A stretch of 64,000 bases of DNA from contig NZ_CP028843.1 of assembly GCF_003058325.1 (NCBI RefSeq), positions 3,965,501 through 4,029,500 on the forward strand, written 5' to 3'. The notes under the pieces are model-generated. The model did not search any database, had not been told where the DNA came from, and saw nothing but the letters and a program-made list of their open reading frames with translations. The position numbers and the translations under genes were made by a program. The first letter of the stretch is position 1. Every line of letters begins with the position of its first letter. The stretch is from Methylobacterium currus. GTDB lineage: Bacteria > Pseudomonadota > Alphaproteobacteria > Rhizobiales > Beijerinckiaceae. Of the stretch, positions 1 through 8,881 are shown piece by piece.

Positions 1-909
1 CGAGAAGCGCCCGGTATCGCCGCCGTCGGTGGGATCCAGCGTGCCGTAGCGGCCGATGATGCCCTCCGCCACCGCCCGCTCGGGGATCTGGTTTGTGGCG
101 TTCCACTTAGACCAGTAGGCCATGCCGGTGACTGCGAACCCGTCGGTCGCGGTGCCCTGGCTGTAGCGGGCGACGCCGTTGAGCTTGCGCAGGGCATCGG
201 GCACGACCCACGGCCCGTCATAGGTCTGCGCCTCGCCCGCCACCAGGAGGTTGCCCGTACCGAGCGGCACGGAGGCGGCGGAGAGCCCGCGCTTGAAGCC
301 GAAGCTGCCCAGCGTGGTCAGCGCGATGTTGCGGTCGAGCTTGTCGAGGTAGTCGATCCGCACCGACCCTGCCGAGGCAAAGTCGCCGTCGCGGACGAAG
401 TACGGGCCCTTGTGGAACTCGACCGCCCCAACGAGTTCCGGAATGAGGAAGTTGAGGTCGGCGTAGCCCTGGCCGTGGGCGTGCGTGCGCATGTTAACCG
501 GCATGCCGTCGACGTGGATGGCGATGTCGGTGCCGTGGTCGAGGTTGAAGCCGCGGAGGAAGAACTGGTTGGCTTTGCCCTCGCCGGAATGCTGGGTGAC
601 GATCAGGCCCGGCACCTCCTCCAGCACTTCGCCCGGGCGGGTGACCGGGCGGCTGTTGAGCTGCGCGCCCGAGATGATCCCGGCGCTGGCGGAATTGACG
701 GTCATGAGGGCGCCACCGATGCCCGTGACACCGCCGACATAGCCGGCGCTGGCGGACGCGGCGCCGGACGGCACGGGCGTAGGGGCCGCGACCTCGATCT
801 CGTCGAGGCGGATCTCGCCCGCAGCCTCCTGGGCGTCGGCAGGAGGAGCCACGAAAGTGGCGACGCAGGTGAAGAACGTTGAAGCGAGCGACAGGCGGGA
901 AGGGGACAC
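1..909 (-). CDS. TonB-dependent outer-membrane receptor, N-terminal part (cut by window edge)
   Basis: An open frame on the minus strand runs off the left edge, so only about the first 300 residues are visible. The GTG start at 909 is chosen because a TGA lies about 10 codons upstream and the start opens a plausible signal peptide ending in a PADAQ-type cleavage region. It is followed by a TonB-box-like stretch (IRLDEIEV) and the plug domain, recognisable by PGLIVTQHSGEGKANQFFLRG and LDHGTDIAIHVDGMPVN. Receptors of this class take up large substrates across the outer membrane using TonB energy. A cobalamin riboswitch lies directly upstream, so B12 or a corrinoid is a likely substrate (inference). 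The barrel is outside the window. Confidence 0.85.
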   Translation of the reverse strand, partial: MSPSRLSLASTFFTCVATFVAPPADAQEAAGEIRLDEIEVAAPTPVPSGAASASAGYVGGVTGIGGALMTVNSASAGIISGAQLNSRPVTRPGEVLEEVPGLIVTQHSGEGKANQFFLRGFNLDHGTDIAIHVDGMPVNMRTHAHGQGYADLNFLIPELVGAVEFHKGPYFVRDGDFASAGSVRIDYLDKLDRNIALTTLGSFGFKRGLSAASVPLGTGNLLVAGEAQTYDGPWVVPDALRKLNGVARYSQGTATDGFAVTGMAYWSKWNATNQIPERAVAEGIIGRYGTLDPTDGGDTGRFS

Positions 910-1027
910 GGTCGAGACCTGGGTAACGGCAGTGGCACGTCACCGCGAACAAGGCCGCCCGGATCCCGAAGACCCGTGCCGACACCCGCCAGGACACCCC
1001 GCCCGACGCGCTTCGCGCGTGACCACG

Positions 1028-1199
1028 ACTGACGGCAGGTCTCCTGGCTCGCGGGTCGCTGCCCTCTCACCGTCTTCCCGAGCGAGGCTGCCCAGTGACA
1101 TGGTGGCGGAAGGCTCACCGCTTACAGTTGCGGGGGCAGCCACGGTCTCGGTGCTTGCAGCACCTCACCGCGTTCCCTTTTGATCCCCGAAGGGAACCG
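1028..1199 (-). promoter_or_regulatory. Cobalamin (AdoCbl) riboswitch
   Basis: Read on the minus strand, the region shows the conserved order of the B12 riboswitch: a GGGAAC hairpin, GGTG, the core GCCCCCGCAACTGTAAGCGG, CACTGG, GGGAAG, and the closing GAGCCAGGAGACCTGCC box. The aptamer ends about 120 bases before the GTG start of the TonB receptor, so it should switch off that receptor when cobalamin is plentiful. Boundaries are approximate; the motif match itself is strong. Confidence 0.93.
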
Positions 1200-1200
1200 T

Positions 1201-1610
1201 CGAGCCATTGGTATTTCAGGGTCCTGAGTCGAGTCAACGAGATCGGAGGCAGGAGTCCTGCGGCCTTCGTGCCGGGGCGCTGGCGACGGGCCAGCGCCCG
1301 ACAGATCCGCTCACACAATCCACATTATGGTCAAAACTCTTTCGACTTGACCGCGCGAAACGCAGATGGTGGTGGAAAACGCTCGTTTTCTCACTGCGAA
1401 ACGCACATCCGCATTGTGGACCGCGGAGGTCGCAAGCCAAAAATAGTTAGATATTTATGAAGAAGTAATAATTACCTACGGCACTTTCCTGCAATGAAGT
1501 TGCAACTTAAGGCTGAAATTGATTATGAGCGTTCAGCGCATAATTTATGATATTTTTACTTACGTTGCGCTACCCCTAGTTGGAGAGAGTATCATACGGC
1601 GGACGATATC
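1201..1610. other. Intergenic region, no gene seen
   Basis: About 400 bases between the riboswitch transcript (leftward) and the TadG-like gene (rightward). The part from about 1440 to 1580 is markedly richer in A and T than its surroundings and probably carries both divergent promoters. No credible coding frame or RNA was found. Confidence 0.5.
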
Positions 1611-2888
1611 TTGTCCGGTGCGAGCTGGCGTAAACAAGTGTTAACGAAATTGAACGTGGCCGCGGGAACGTGTGCGCTTGCCCGGGCGCGGGCATTTCAG
1701 CGAGACCAGAGCGGCGCGGTCATCATCATCCTCGCTACGGCGCTGCCGGTCCTTGCAATGGCCACACTTGGAGCCGTGGAGGTGGCCGAGGTCTTCTTCA
1801 CTCGTACAAAGCTACAAACCATCGTGGACACAGCCGCCCTGAAAGGCGCGGCCGAGTTGGGCGTTGATCTCTCTACCGCTACCACCGAGCGGACCAGAGT
1901 GTTTGCAGACAACTTGGCCGACCCCATGCGCTTGCGCTGGGCTGTCACCTCGTCCGCAGTGTTGGATCTCAAAGCTTCTGCGATGACGGTCAGTCAAGGC
2001 GCAAATCGTCCGTCGTTCTTCCGCAGCCTCCTTCCCCCCGGCGGCTGGAACCTGCACGTCACGGCCAAAGCCATCCGCTACGCCAGCGGTCCCTTATGCG
2101 TGCTAGGCATCCAGAGCAGCGGCGGCACGGTTGTCGGTCTCGATAGCAGCGGAGCCTTGAACGCGGCCGGATGCCTCGTGCAGAGCAACAGCGACCTCGC
2201 TGCAACGGGGGGCGCATTGGTGACTGCGGGTGATGCGCGTGCCGCAGGCGGTGCGTTCGGCGCGATCAGTCCCAACCCCCTCACCGGCACACGCGTCATG
2301 CCGGACCCTTTTGCCGCGTTGAACATCGCGTTCCCGACCGGGTGCGATACGACGAGTATCACCAGCACAACCTATCTGAACCCAGGGCTTCACTGTGGCG
2401 ACATCGAGTTGTCCGGCAATGAAACCATTACGCTGTCGGCCGGGGAGCATTACTTTACGGGCGGATCGTTGACGATGAGCGGCAACGCACAGATCGTCGG
2501 AACCGATGCTGTGGTGTTTCTAAAAGATTTCGCGTCGATCAATCTCAACGGCAATGCCGGTCTGTCTCTGGAAGGGCGCAAGGGAGGGATTTTTGCCGGA
2601 TTTGCATTGATGACCGATCGTAGCTTTTCAGGAACGATTGAACTCACCGCGAAGAACATCCGTAAAATGTACGGTACGGTTTATCTTCCGAACGCAACAC
2701 TTTTGATTGGCGGCAACGGCAACAAGGTATCCGATCAATCGCCGTGGACGGTGGTCATCGCCAAGAAGTTACAGGTCACGGACAAGGCCACGCTCTACAT
2801 CAACAGCAACTACGCGGGCGCATCAGTGCCGGTCCCTCAAGGCGTCGGGCCAAGCACCAAGACGGCCGGCACACGGCTGGCGGAATAA
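1611..2888 (+). CDS. TadG-like pilus-assembly-related membrane protein
   Basis: 425 residues from a TTG start. An N-terminal cytoplasmic stretch ending RDQSGAV is followed by one hydrophobic helix (about residues 36-58, IIILATALPVLAMATLGAVE), the signature of the Flp pilus TadE/TadG N-terminal domain. The rest is a Gly/Ser/Thr/Asn-rich, repetitive, probably beta-helical extracellular region (GNETITLS, GNAQIVG, GNAGLSLEG). TadG-like proteins are anchored in the inner membrane and project outward; many occur without a full tad locus, as here, where no tadABC genes are nearby. The start is uncertain: no strong ribosome binding site precedes the TTG, and a GTG ten codons in is an alternative. Confidence 0.75.
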   Translation: MSGASWRKQVLTKLNVAAGTCALARARAFQRDQSGAVIIILATALPVLAMATLGAVEVAEVFFTRTKLQTIVDTAALKGAAELGVDLSTATTERTRVFADNLADPMRLRWAVTSSAVLDLKASAMTVSQGANRPSFFRSLLPPGGWNLHVTAKAIRYASGPLCVLGIQSSGGTVVGLDSSGALNAAGCLVQSNSDLAATGGALVTAGDARAAGGAFGAISPNPLTGTRVMPDPFAALNIAFPTGCDTTSITSTTYLNPGLHCGDIELSGNETITLSAGEHYFTGGSLTMSGNAQIVGTDAVVFLKDFASINLNGNAGLSLEGRKGGIFAGFALMTDRSFSGTIELTAKNIRKMYGTVYLPNATLLIGGNGNKVSDQSPWTVVIAKKLQVTDKATLYINSNYAGASVPVPQGVGPSTKTAGTRLAE

Positions 2889-3010
2889 GATCTTTGTGTC
2901 CGGTAGTAAGGGATCACTTTCTGATCCAAGCGGACATCCGAGACGCTACCACCGTGGTCTGGATGGGATCGGAGGTCACCCTTCGCACGGTCAAGCTGCT
3001 GGGTTCGGCC

Positions 3011-4192
3011 CTAGAGGTACTTCAGCCAAGCGATTTCGCGCCGTGACGCCTTGAAGCACGAGAACCACGCTGTCGGCAGGTAGAGGGGCACGATCAGCCC
3101 AACATACCACAATAACACCCAGGCGTAGTTCGCTACACCGGATAGCAAGCTCTGCGTCGAGCCCCAAATCGCGTGGGCGGCGTGATACAGCGCCCGCAGC
3201 ACCGTCAGGTTGAGCAGGTAGAAGAACATCGGGGCACCGCCGAACACCGCCAACGCCGTGACGGCTGGAGCAGCGCGCGCCCGCTCCAGGGCGACGAGGA
3301 GCAGCGCACCGATCCCAAGCGTCAGCAACAGGAACAGCAGCGAGGGCGGGTACTTCGTCAGCGCGAAGAAGCTCATCGCCGTCCGCAGGGCGCTGCCGTC
3401 GACAACGAACCAGGGCTTCTCGCCGTAGCTGTTCGCGAGGCGCAGCAACCCGAAGGCGATCAGCATCATGCAGCCGAGCCCCACAAGACGCCGCTCGCGC
3501 GTGCGGACCTCGACCCCGGGCAGGAACCACGGGCCGATCGCGTAGCCGAGCGCGATGACGCCGATCCATGCAAGCACCGGATAGGTCGTCTTCGCGACCA
3601 GTCCGAACGGCAGCGCGATTGTGTCGCGGTGGTGCAGCATGGCCCAGACGGGGAACAAGGGCTGATCGGGCTGGAGTTGGATCGGGTCGAGAAGGTTGTG
3701 ACCGTAGGCGATCAGGAGCCCGATCGCGAGGAGGGCCGAGCGCGGCAGGCCGATCAGCGTCGCGAGGACGATCATGCACACGCCGATGCACCAGATCACC
3801 TGAAGCCAGAGGGTCGGACTGGCCACGCCCCAGTACAGTTCGGAGAGGTAGAGGATTTCCAGGGCCATCAGCACGAGACCGCGCTTCACCAGATAGGCGC
3901 GTGTCGCCGCCCGCGTGTGCCGGGTGCTGAAGAGGAATGCGGCCACGCCCGTCAGCGCGACGAAGACGGGCGCGCACAGGCTGACCGCGAGGCGGGCCAG
4001 ATACAGGGCTGGCAGGGCAGTCCTGGCGTCAATCGGATCAGCGACGGGCACGTGCAGGAACCACGTCTCGCGCAGGTGATCGAGGAGCATCAGCACCATC
4101 ACCAGCCCGCGGAGCGCATCGACGGAGCCGATGCGTTCAGACGTGAGCGGTGCACCTGTCGACGCTGGAAGCGTCACTCGATGCACGCCCAT
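3011..4192 (-). CDS. DUF1624 membrane acyltransferase-like protein
   Basis: 393 residues with around ten hydrophobic segments. The N-terminal RIGSVDALRGLVMVLMLLDH motif is typical of the DUF1624 / heparan-alpha-glucosaminide N-acetyltransferase-like family of inner-membrane proteins, which move acyl groups across or at the membrane. The substrate cannot be told from sequence. Its ATG overlaps the stop of the upstream receptor remnant (TGATG), so the two were probably translated together from a promoter now lost. The C-terminus (SRREIAWLKYL) is intact. Confidence 0.8.
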   Translation of the reverse strand: MGVHRVTLPASTGAPLTSERIGSVDALRGLVMVLMLLDHLRETWFLHVPVADPIDARTALPALYLARLAVSLCAPVFVALTGVAAFLFSTRHTRAATRAYLVKRGLVLMALEILYLSELYWGVASPTLWLQVIWCIGVCMIVLATLIGLPRSALLAIGLLIAYGHNLLDPIQLQPDQPLFPVWAMLHHRDTIALPFGLVAKTTYPVLAWIGVIALGYAIGPWFLPGVEVRTRERRLVGLGCMMLIAFGLLRLANSYGEKPWFVVDGSALRTAMSFFALTKYPPSLLFLLLTLGIGALLLVALERARAAPAVTALAVFGGAPMFFYLLNLTVLRALYHAAHAIWGSTQSLLSGVANYAWVLLWYVGLIVPLYLPTAWFSCFKASRREIAWLKYL

Positions 4193-5169
4193 CAGAAGCG
4201 GGCCGTCATGCTGACGGTCACGCGCCGAGGCTCGCCGACGCCGACCCAGAACGAGTTGTAGGAGCGCTCGTAGTAGGTTGCGTCGAAGATATTGTCGACG
4301 TTCAGCCCAAAGCGCAGGTTCTCGTACCGGTAGTAGACGAGGGCGTCGGCAAGCACGTAGCCCGGCAGCCGGAACCGCTCGTTGCCGCTGTCGCCGAGGC
4401 GCGAGCCCACGGCCCGGACGCCGCCACCGATCCCGAAGCCCTTCCAGTCGCCGCCCTGGACCTCATACACGCCGAGCAGGCTGCCCGAGTGGCGCGGGAT
4501 GTTGAGGAGTGGCGAGCCGACCCGCAGGACCTCGTCGCGCGTCACCGCCGCGTCGATGAAAGCGTAGCCGCCGATCACTCGGAACTCGGGCGTCACCTGC
4601 CCGACGAAGCTCAGATCGAAGCCCTGGCTGCGAACGGCACCGGCCGCGATCTGGAAGAAGAAATCCTCGGGATCGGTGGTGAGGACGTTCTCCTTCTCGA
4701 TGTGGAAGGCCGCGGCCGTCACGCTCAAGCCCGTGAAGAGGTCGAGCTTGGCTCCGACTTCGTAGCCGAAGCCCGTCTCCGGGGCGAAGGGCCTCGTCGC
4801 GCTGTCGAAGCCGGTGTTCGGACGGAAGGAGGCAGCCACGTTGCCGTAGAGCGAGAGGAAGGAGAGTGGCTGGTTGACGAACCCGGCGCGCGGCGAGAAG
4901 CCGGTGCGGTCCTGCTCTGTGCGTTCCCCGCCGACCTTGTCGCGGAAGGTCTGGTTGTAGAAGTCGGTGCGGTTGCCGAGCAGGAGCTTCCACTCCGGGC
5001 TCAGGGCGATCTGGTCCTGCGCGTAGACGGCGGTATTGCCGACGTTCTCGCTGGCGCTGTAGCGGCGCGTGAAGGGCGGCTTGGGCTGGCCGTACACCGG
5101 GTTGAACAGGTCGAGAGCGAACGGGTCCAGCCGCGGGGTCGAGCGCAGCAGGTTCTCGGTGCCCGGCTC
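4192..5169 (-). pseudogene. TonB-dependent receptor, C-terminal half only (5' end lost to IS66)
   Basis: About 325 codons encode the beta-barrel part of a TonB-dependent siderophore receptor: alternating strands such as NTAVYAQDQIALSPEWKLLLG, YGNVAASFRPNTGF and FGLNVDNIFDATYYERSYN, finishing in the terminal aromatic residue (ARF) needed for outer-membrane insertion. The plug, TonB box and signal peptide are missing. Upstream, the frame runs directly into IS66 transposase sequence (GRKNYLFAGSE), so the open frame is a chimera starting at 5208. It cannot make a working receptor. It overlaps the downstream DUF1624 gene by one base. Confidence 0.85.
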
Positions 5170-5970
5170 GGATCCCGCGAACAGGTAGTTCTTGCGCCCG
5201 ACCGCCACGCAGCGCAGTGCAGCGCCCGCTCGGCCGCGTTGTTGTCGAGGGCGAGACGCCCGTCATCGAAGGCGCGCATGAGCGCCGGCCAGCGCGCCAG
5301 CATGTAGCGCAACGCCTTGGCCAGGTCGGACTGGCTCGGGACCTGGGCCAGGCTCGTCTCGGCAAACGCCTTCAGCGCCTCGGCCAGCGGCTTCGAGCGG
5401 GTTTGTCGCTCGCGAGTGCGCGCATCGGGCGGCTTGCCGTGCATGTCGCACTAGACCCCGGAGAGCGCCCCGATCCGCTCCAGCGCCTCCACTGCGAGGA
5501 CCGAGCCCGTCGCGGCGTGCACGTCGATGATCTTGCGGCGCACATGCGCCCAGCATCTCGCCTCGGTCAGGGCGCCGCCGGCACGGGTAGCCTCGTACAG
5601 CCCGTTGAAGCCGGCATAGCCGTCGGCCACCAACACGCCGCAGAAGGCCGCTAGGTGGGCGAGCGGGCGCTCGCCCCGACGGTCGGGCGAGGCAAAGAAC
5701 ATAGCTGCTGGCGGACGAACGCCGTCGTGGGGGCGTTCGTTTCGCACATAGGTCCACAGCTGTCCGGTGCTCGCCTTGCCCGTGCCAGGGCCAGCACTAG
5801 GATCGACGTGTCATCGCCGTGCAGGACGTCGCAGCCGCCGATCACTTCCCGGCGTAGAAGCTCCGTCAGCGGCTGCAGCGTGGCTGCAATTGCGCTAAGC
5901 CAGCCCGAGCGCGTCGAGGTTGCCAGCACAACGCCGTCGCGCGCAGATCTCGTCTTGGCGATACACTTTG
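5170..5970 (-). mobile_element. IS66-family transposase remnant, multiply frameshifted
   Basis: Fragments of an IS66 TnpC transposase are spread over different minus-strand frames: LHGDDTSILVLA, PPAAMFFASPDRRGERP, ADGYAGFNGLYEATR, CWAHVRRKIIDVHAATGS, and finally DNNAAERAL followed by VAVGRKNYLFAGS. At least two frameshifts and one in-frame stop (near 5451) break the gene. A five-base insertion (CACTG) next to the AERAL codons shifts the frame near 5215. Both IS ends and the N-terminus are missing, so it is immobile. It sits at the break point of the TonB receptor. Confidence 0.85.
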
Positions 5971-5993
5971 AAATCAAGACTCAATCAGGTTCA

Positions 5994-7047
5994 TTAGCTG
6001 CCTCGCGAGTCCGTCTCTTGGGCCTTTATGATGAGGATCGATCCAAATTCGGCGAGTCTCGGATAGGCCTGACCCATGTCGTTGATTGCGCCAATGTCCA
6101 CGCACCCAAACCGGGCAGAGCAGCGGACTATGCTGAGAAATAGTCGCGGCCTTCGGGAGGCCTCTCCGTGCGGTATCTGGCACAAGGCCAATTCTTACGA
6201 TCCTAAACAGAGAGCGAACCTCATCACTATTATTGCGATTGGCGCCCTCTCGTAAGCACGCGGCACGCCGTACACGATCAGACGGCAGTTGGTTGGCCCA
6301 CATTGCTGGTGCTGCTGCTGCCTGAAGTGAATTTTCTTGGAAAAGTACTGCTCCGACCATTTTCTCCATCAAGCGGCAAAAATCAGACAATGCCAAGCCG
6401 CTTGCCGCGATCAAATCTCGAGTTGATGGTATTTGACCGGCAAGATCATCTAAAGCGCCGCCCAACAACTCATCGTGAACATTCTCCGTTCCCATTTCCC
6501 AAACGAGGCGGCGCTTGCACCTCGTGTCCTTTGGTGCCAGCACAACCGAGATGGTGGGATGACGTAGATCGCCAAATCCAACCGCGAGATCGTGCATTTC
6601 AGCAACCCCGTTATCTACGAATATCGCTCCCACCTGCACAGATTGTGAAATCATCCAGGAATTCATCGGAAAATCGATATATAGAATTGGAAATTCGCGA
6701 CAAAGCTCTAACCATTCAGCGATCTCGGGTTCTTCTAGCGCCAATTTCACTAGATGCGGTACTAAATGACGTTCCAATCTCAAATTACGAGTTGATATTG
6801 CATTTGTATCGCTGTTATCAACTACAAAATAAGAGCACAGCACCGAGAGGAAGCGTTCCACTTCAGGTAAAATTTCGCCGGTGCGCTGTGCTTCTACTGC
6901 CTTCATAGCGCATCGGGATGTGAGGACGCGCATGGCACCCTCCGGTGTCTTCAGATCGTTGGGGAGCCGCAAATTAGCAGTCCGGTAAATTTTACGTTGC
7001 AGTTCGCATCGTGTCCATGCGAACCAATCCAACCATGTTACGGTCAT
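5994..7047 (-). CDS. Hypothetical protein, AT-rich, probably foreign
   Basis: An open minus-strand frame with clearly lower GC than all neighbours. The ATG at 7047 (MTVTWLDWFAWTRCEL) is preferred over a TTG at 7116. It contains soluble-looking segments such as LVKLALEEPEIAEWLELCREF and DLAGQIPSTRDLIAASGLALSDF, and I do not recognise the family. Toward the 3' end the frame becomes Arg-rich, while another frame (GCVDIGAINDMGQAYPRLAEF, stop at 5994) looks more like protein, so a frameshift near 6150-6190 is likely. The gene ends beside the IS66 remnant. Base composition suggests horizontal transfer. Confidence 0.5.
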
Positions 7048-7116
7048 TGAAGCACCGCTAAAATCGTACAACTTCAAGCAATCATGTGATGTAATTCCGG
7101 ATATTGCGTAACACAA

Positions 7117-7424
7117 TTAGCTATATTTTGACGTAAATTGTTTCGGTAGTTAATTTTTGCAGCATGAATCGCTTGTTTGTGTATCAGCACGAAGCGAACC
7201 CCTACAATGATTTTTACCCAAAACATTGATGGTGCATTAAATAACTGGCTCCAAGTGGTGTCGCGATCGGCGCCGATCGGGACCCCACTTGAATTAGTAT
7301 TTCCAATTTAGCTTCAAGGGCTTGCCCCTGATCCAGCCTGGGGTAACGATTGGGTGTTGATCCACAGCAAGACTCCGACGAGGGCGGTCGAGGACGTCAG
7401 GATCGGGTAGAGGCGGTCATCGTG
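7117..7424. other. AT-rich intergenic region
   Basis: About 300 bases of low-GC sequence up to roughly 7320 between the AT-rich hypothetical gene and the GC-rich module that follows. It may hold the promoter of the leftward gene. No coding frame, tRNA or repeat could be supported. The sharp change in composition near 7320 probably marks the edge of an inserted segment. Confidence 0.4.
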
Positions 7425-7805
7425 CTACTTCTGGGCGTCGCCGTCCGACCGCTCGTAGAAGATGGTGTCGTGGCCCTCGTGCGCGCCGAAGTAGATGTGG
7501 ATGAGGGCGAGCAGCGTGCTCGACCCGGCGTGGGGCGGCTTGAGCCAGTTGATGCGCCAAGCCCCTTCCCCCTGGAAGGCGGAGGCGACGGCGCGCTGGA
7601 CGACGTCGAGCTCGACCGGTCGCGGCCAGGGCCCGTTCGGGTTGACTAGGTTGCCCTCGATCCAGTCGGCGATCGGCGCCGGCTCGTTCGGGACGAGCGC
7701 CTGCGTCGCCCGCTTTATCCCGTCGAACAGGACCTCGATGCCGGGCGCGGTGAGGTCCTTCAGGACGTCGAGGTCGTTGTCGTCAAAGACGTCCCTATGA
7801 TGCAT
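7425..7805 (-). CDS. Conserved-looking hypothetical protein, 126 aa
   Basis: A soluble protein of 126 residues with even composition, typical of a true coding frame (DLDVLKDLTAPGIEVLFDGIKRAT; NWLKPPHAGSSTLLALIHIYF). The family is not recognised. Its ATG overlaps the stop of the upstream broken gene (sequence ATGCATCATAG), which suggests the two were translated together. It is the last gene of a minus-strand run with phage or plasmid character. Confidence 0.55.
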   Translation of the reverse strand: MHHRDVFDDNDLDVLKDLTAPGIEVLFDGIKRATQALVPNEPAPIADWIEGNLVNPNGPWPRPVELDVVQRAVASAFQGEGAWRINWLKPPHAGSSTLLALIHIYFGAHEGHDTIFYERSDGDAQK

Positions 7806-8142
7806 CGCGGATGAACTTGGCCTCGGCCTTCTGCGCCTCCCCCAGGGCAGCCCTGCAGGTGCGGGTCGCCGGCTCGTACTACCGGCGGACCTTGTAGTCG
7901 GAGAAGCCCGCCATTCCGCGGAAGATGCGGCCCGGGATCGACATCACAGTCTGACGCACGACGCCGTTGGCACGCTCGCTGGCCGCCTCGGCGACGGCCA
8001 CCGGCGCCACCGGCCCGATGAGCTGGCGGTCTGCGCGAAGTCCTTCTTGGCCCGGATGATTTCCCGGGGTTCGTGATGCCCATCCAGGCCGGGACCCCGT
8101 GGCCCCATCCCGCGCTCGGACGGCTCGATCCAGCGGCGCCAT
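7795..8142 (-). pseudogene. Hypothetical gene interrupted by an in-frame TAG
   Basis: One minus-strand frame reads MSIPGRIFRGMAGFSDYKVRR, then TAG (near 7889-7891), then continues without shift as YEPATRTCRAALGEAQKAEAK to a second stop at about 7795. The reading on both sides of the TAG looks coding, so a nonsense change (for example TGG to TAG) in a formerly longer gene is the simplest view. The 5' limit is uncertain because the upstream part (before about 8020) is Arg/Gly/Pro-rich and may be in the wrong frame. Confidence 0.5.
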
Positions 8143-8513
8143 CAGGCTCTTATGACGCCCCTCGGGCTCAAGGCCCTCCGCCGGGCTTCATCGTGTGAGC
8201 CGCCGCCCAGGGCCGTGCCGGGGCCGGGGATGACAGCGAGCCCTGGCTCGACGGGATCTGAGCCTCCCCCGCGGGGCCGGATCAACGCCGGGCCCGCCCT
8301 GCATCGAAACGATACCGAAGCCGTGTTCGGTTGCATCAGGCGTAATTCATGAGCAATTACAACGAGGGTCCCAAGCTGCCATCCTCCGGAGCCGAGGCGA
8401 TCGCCACCCTGGGGGCAGGCGATGTACGGCTCAAGGGGGCAGGCCGAGCTCGCGGCGCAGCGCCAGGTCGCCCGGATCGAGTGGGTCCTCGCGCAGCAGG
8501 AGCCCCCGGCCGC
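8143..8513. other. Intergenic region with a possible tiny ORF
   Basis: No strong gene. On the plus strand an ATG at 8349 opens MSNYNEGPKLPSSGAEAIATL, and a different frame further on reads QAELAAQRQVARIEWVLAQQ before a stop near 8516. Together they could be a frameshifted gene of about 55 codons, but there is no clear ribosome binding site. Confidence 0.25.
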
Positions 8514-8879
8514 CTAGGGCACCCGGCGGATCAGGACGGCCCGGCCGTTCGCCGGGCAGCCCTCAAGCCAGATCTGGAAGTAGGGCGAGAGGCCCCTCGT
8601 CGCGAGGACGAACCTGCCGGGCAGCGCCGGATCCGCGAACCGCCCCTCGACGAAGCCGTCCTCGACCGGCGCGACGCCCCGGTACGTGAAGAGCTCGACC
8701 GGCCGCCGCGGGTCACTCCCGTCAAGGCACGCCAGGCTCCACCGCACGCCCCCTGGCCCGGGCTCCCACCGCAGGCTCGCCGTCCGGCCTTGGTTGTCGG
8801 AGAGCTTGGTCGTGAAGGCGGCCTCGACGGGGACGGCCGCCCCGGCGAGGAGGGCGGCCGCAAGGATGAGATGGCGCAT
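8514..8879 (-). CDS. Small secreted protein
   Basis: 121 residues from the ATG at 8879, chosen because it opens a clean signal peptide (MRHLILAAALLAGAAVPVEA). The mature protein is about 100 residues with two cysteines (SLACLDGS and WLEGCPANG), which could form a disulfide in the periplasm. The family is unknown. It follows the metallophosphoesterase by two bases and is probably cotranscribed with it. Confidence 0.7.
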   Translation of the reverse strand: MRHLILAAALLAGAAVPVEAAFTTKLSDNQGRTASLRWEPGPGGVRWSLACLDGSDPRRPVELFTYRGVAPVEDGFVEGRFADPALPGRFVLATRGLSPYFQIWLEGCPANGRAVLIRRVP

Positions 8880-8881
8880 CT

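Noticed and set aside
3173..5307. Plus-strand frames opposite the DUF1624 and TonB genes
   Set aside because: Low-complexity, Arg/Gln/Glu-rich shadows of real minus-strand genes.
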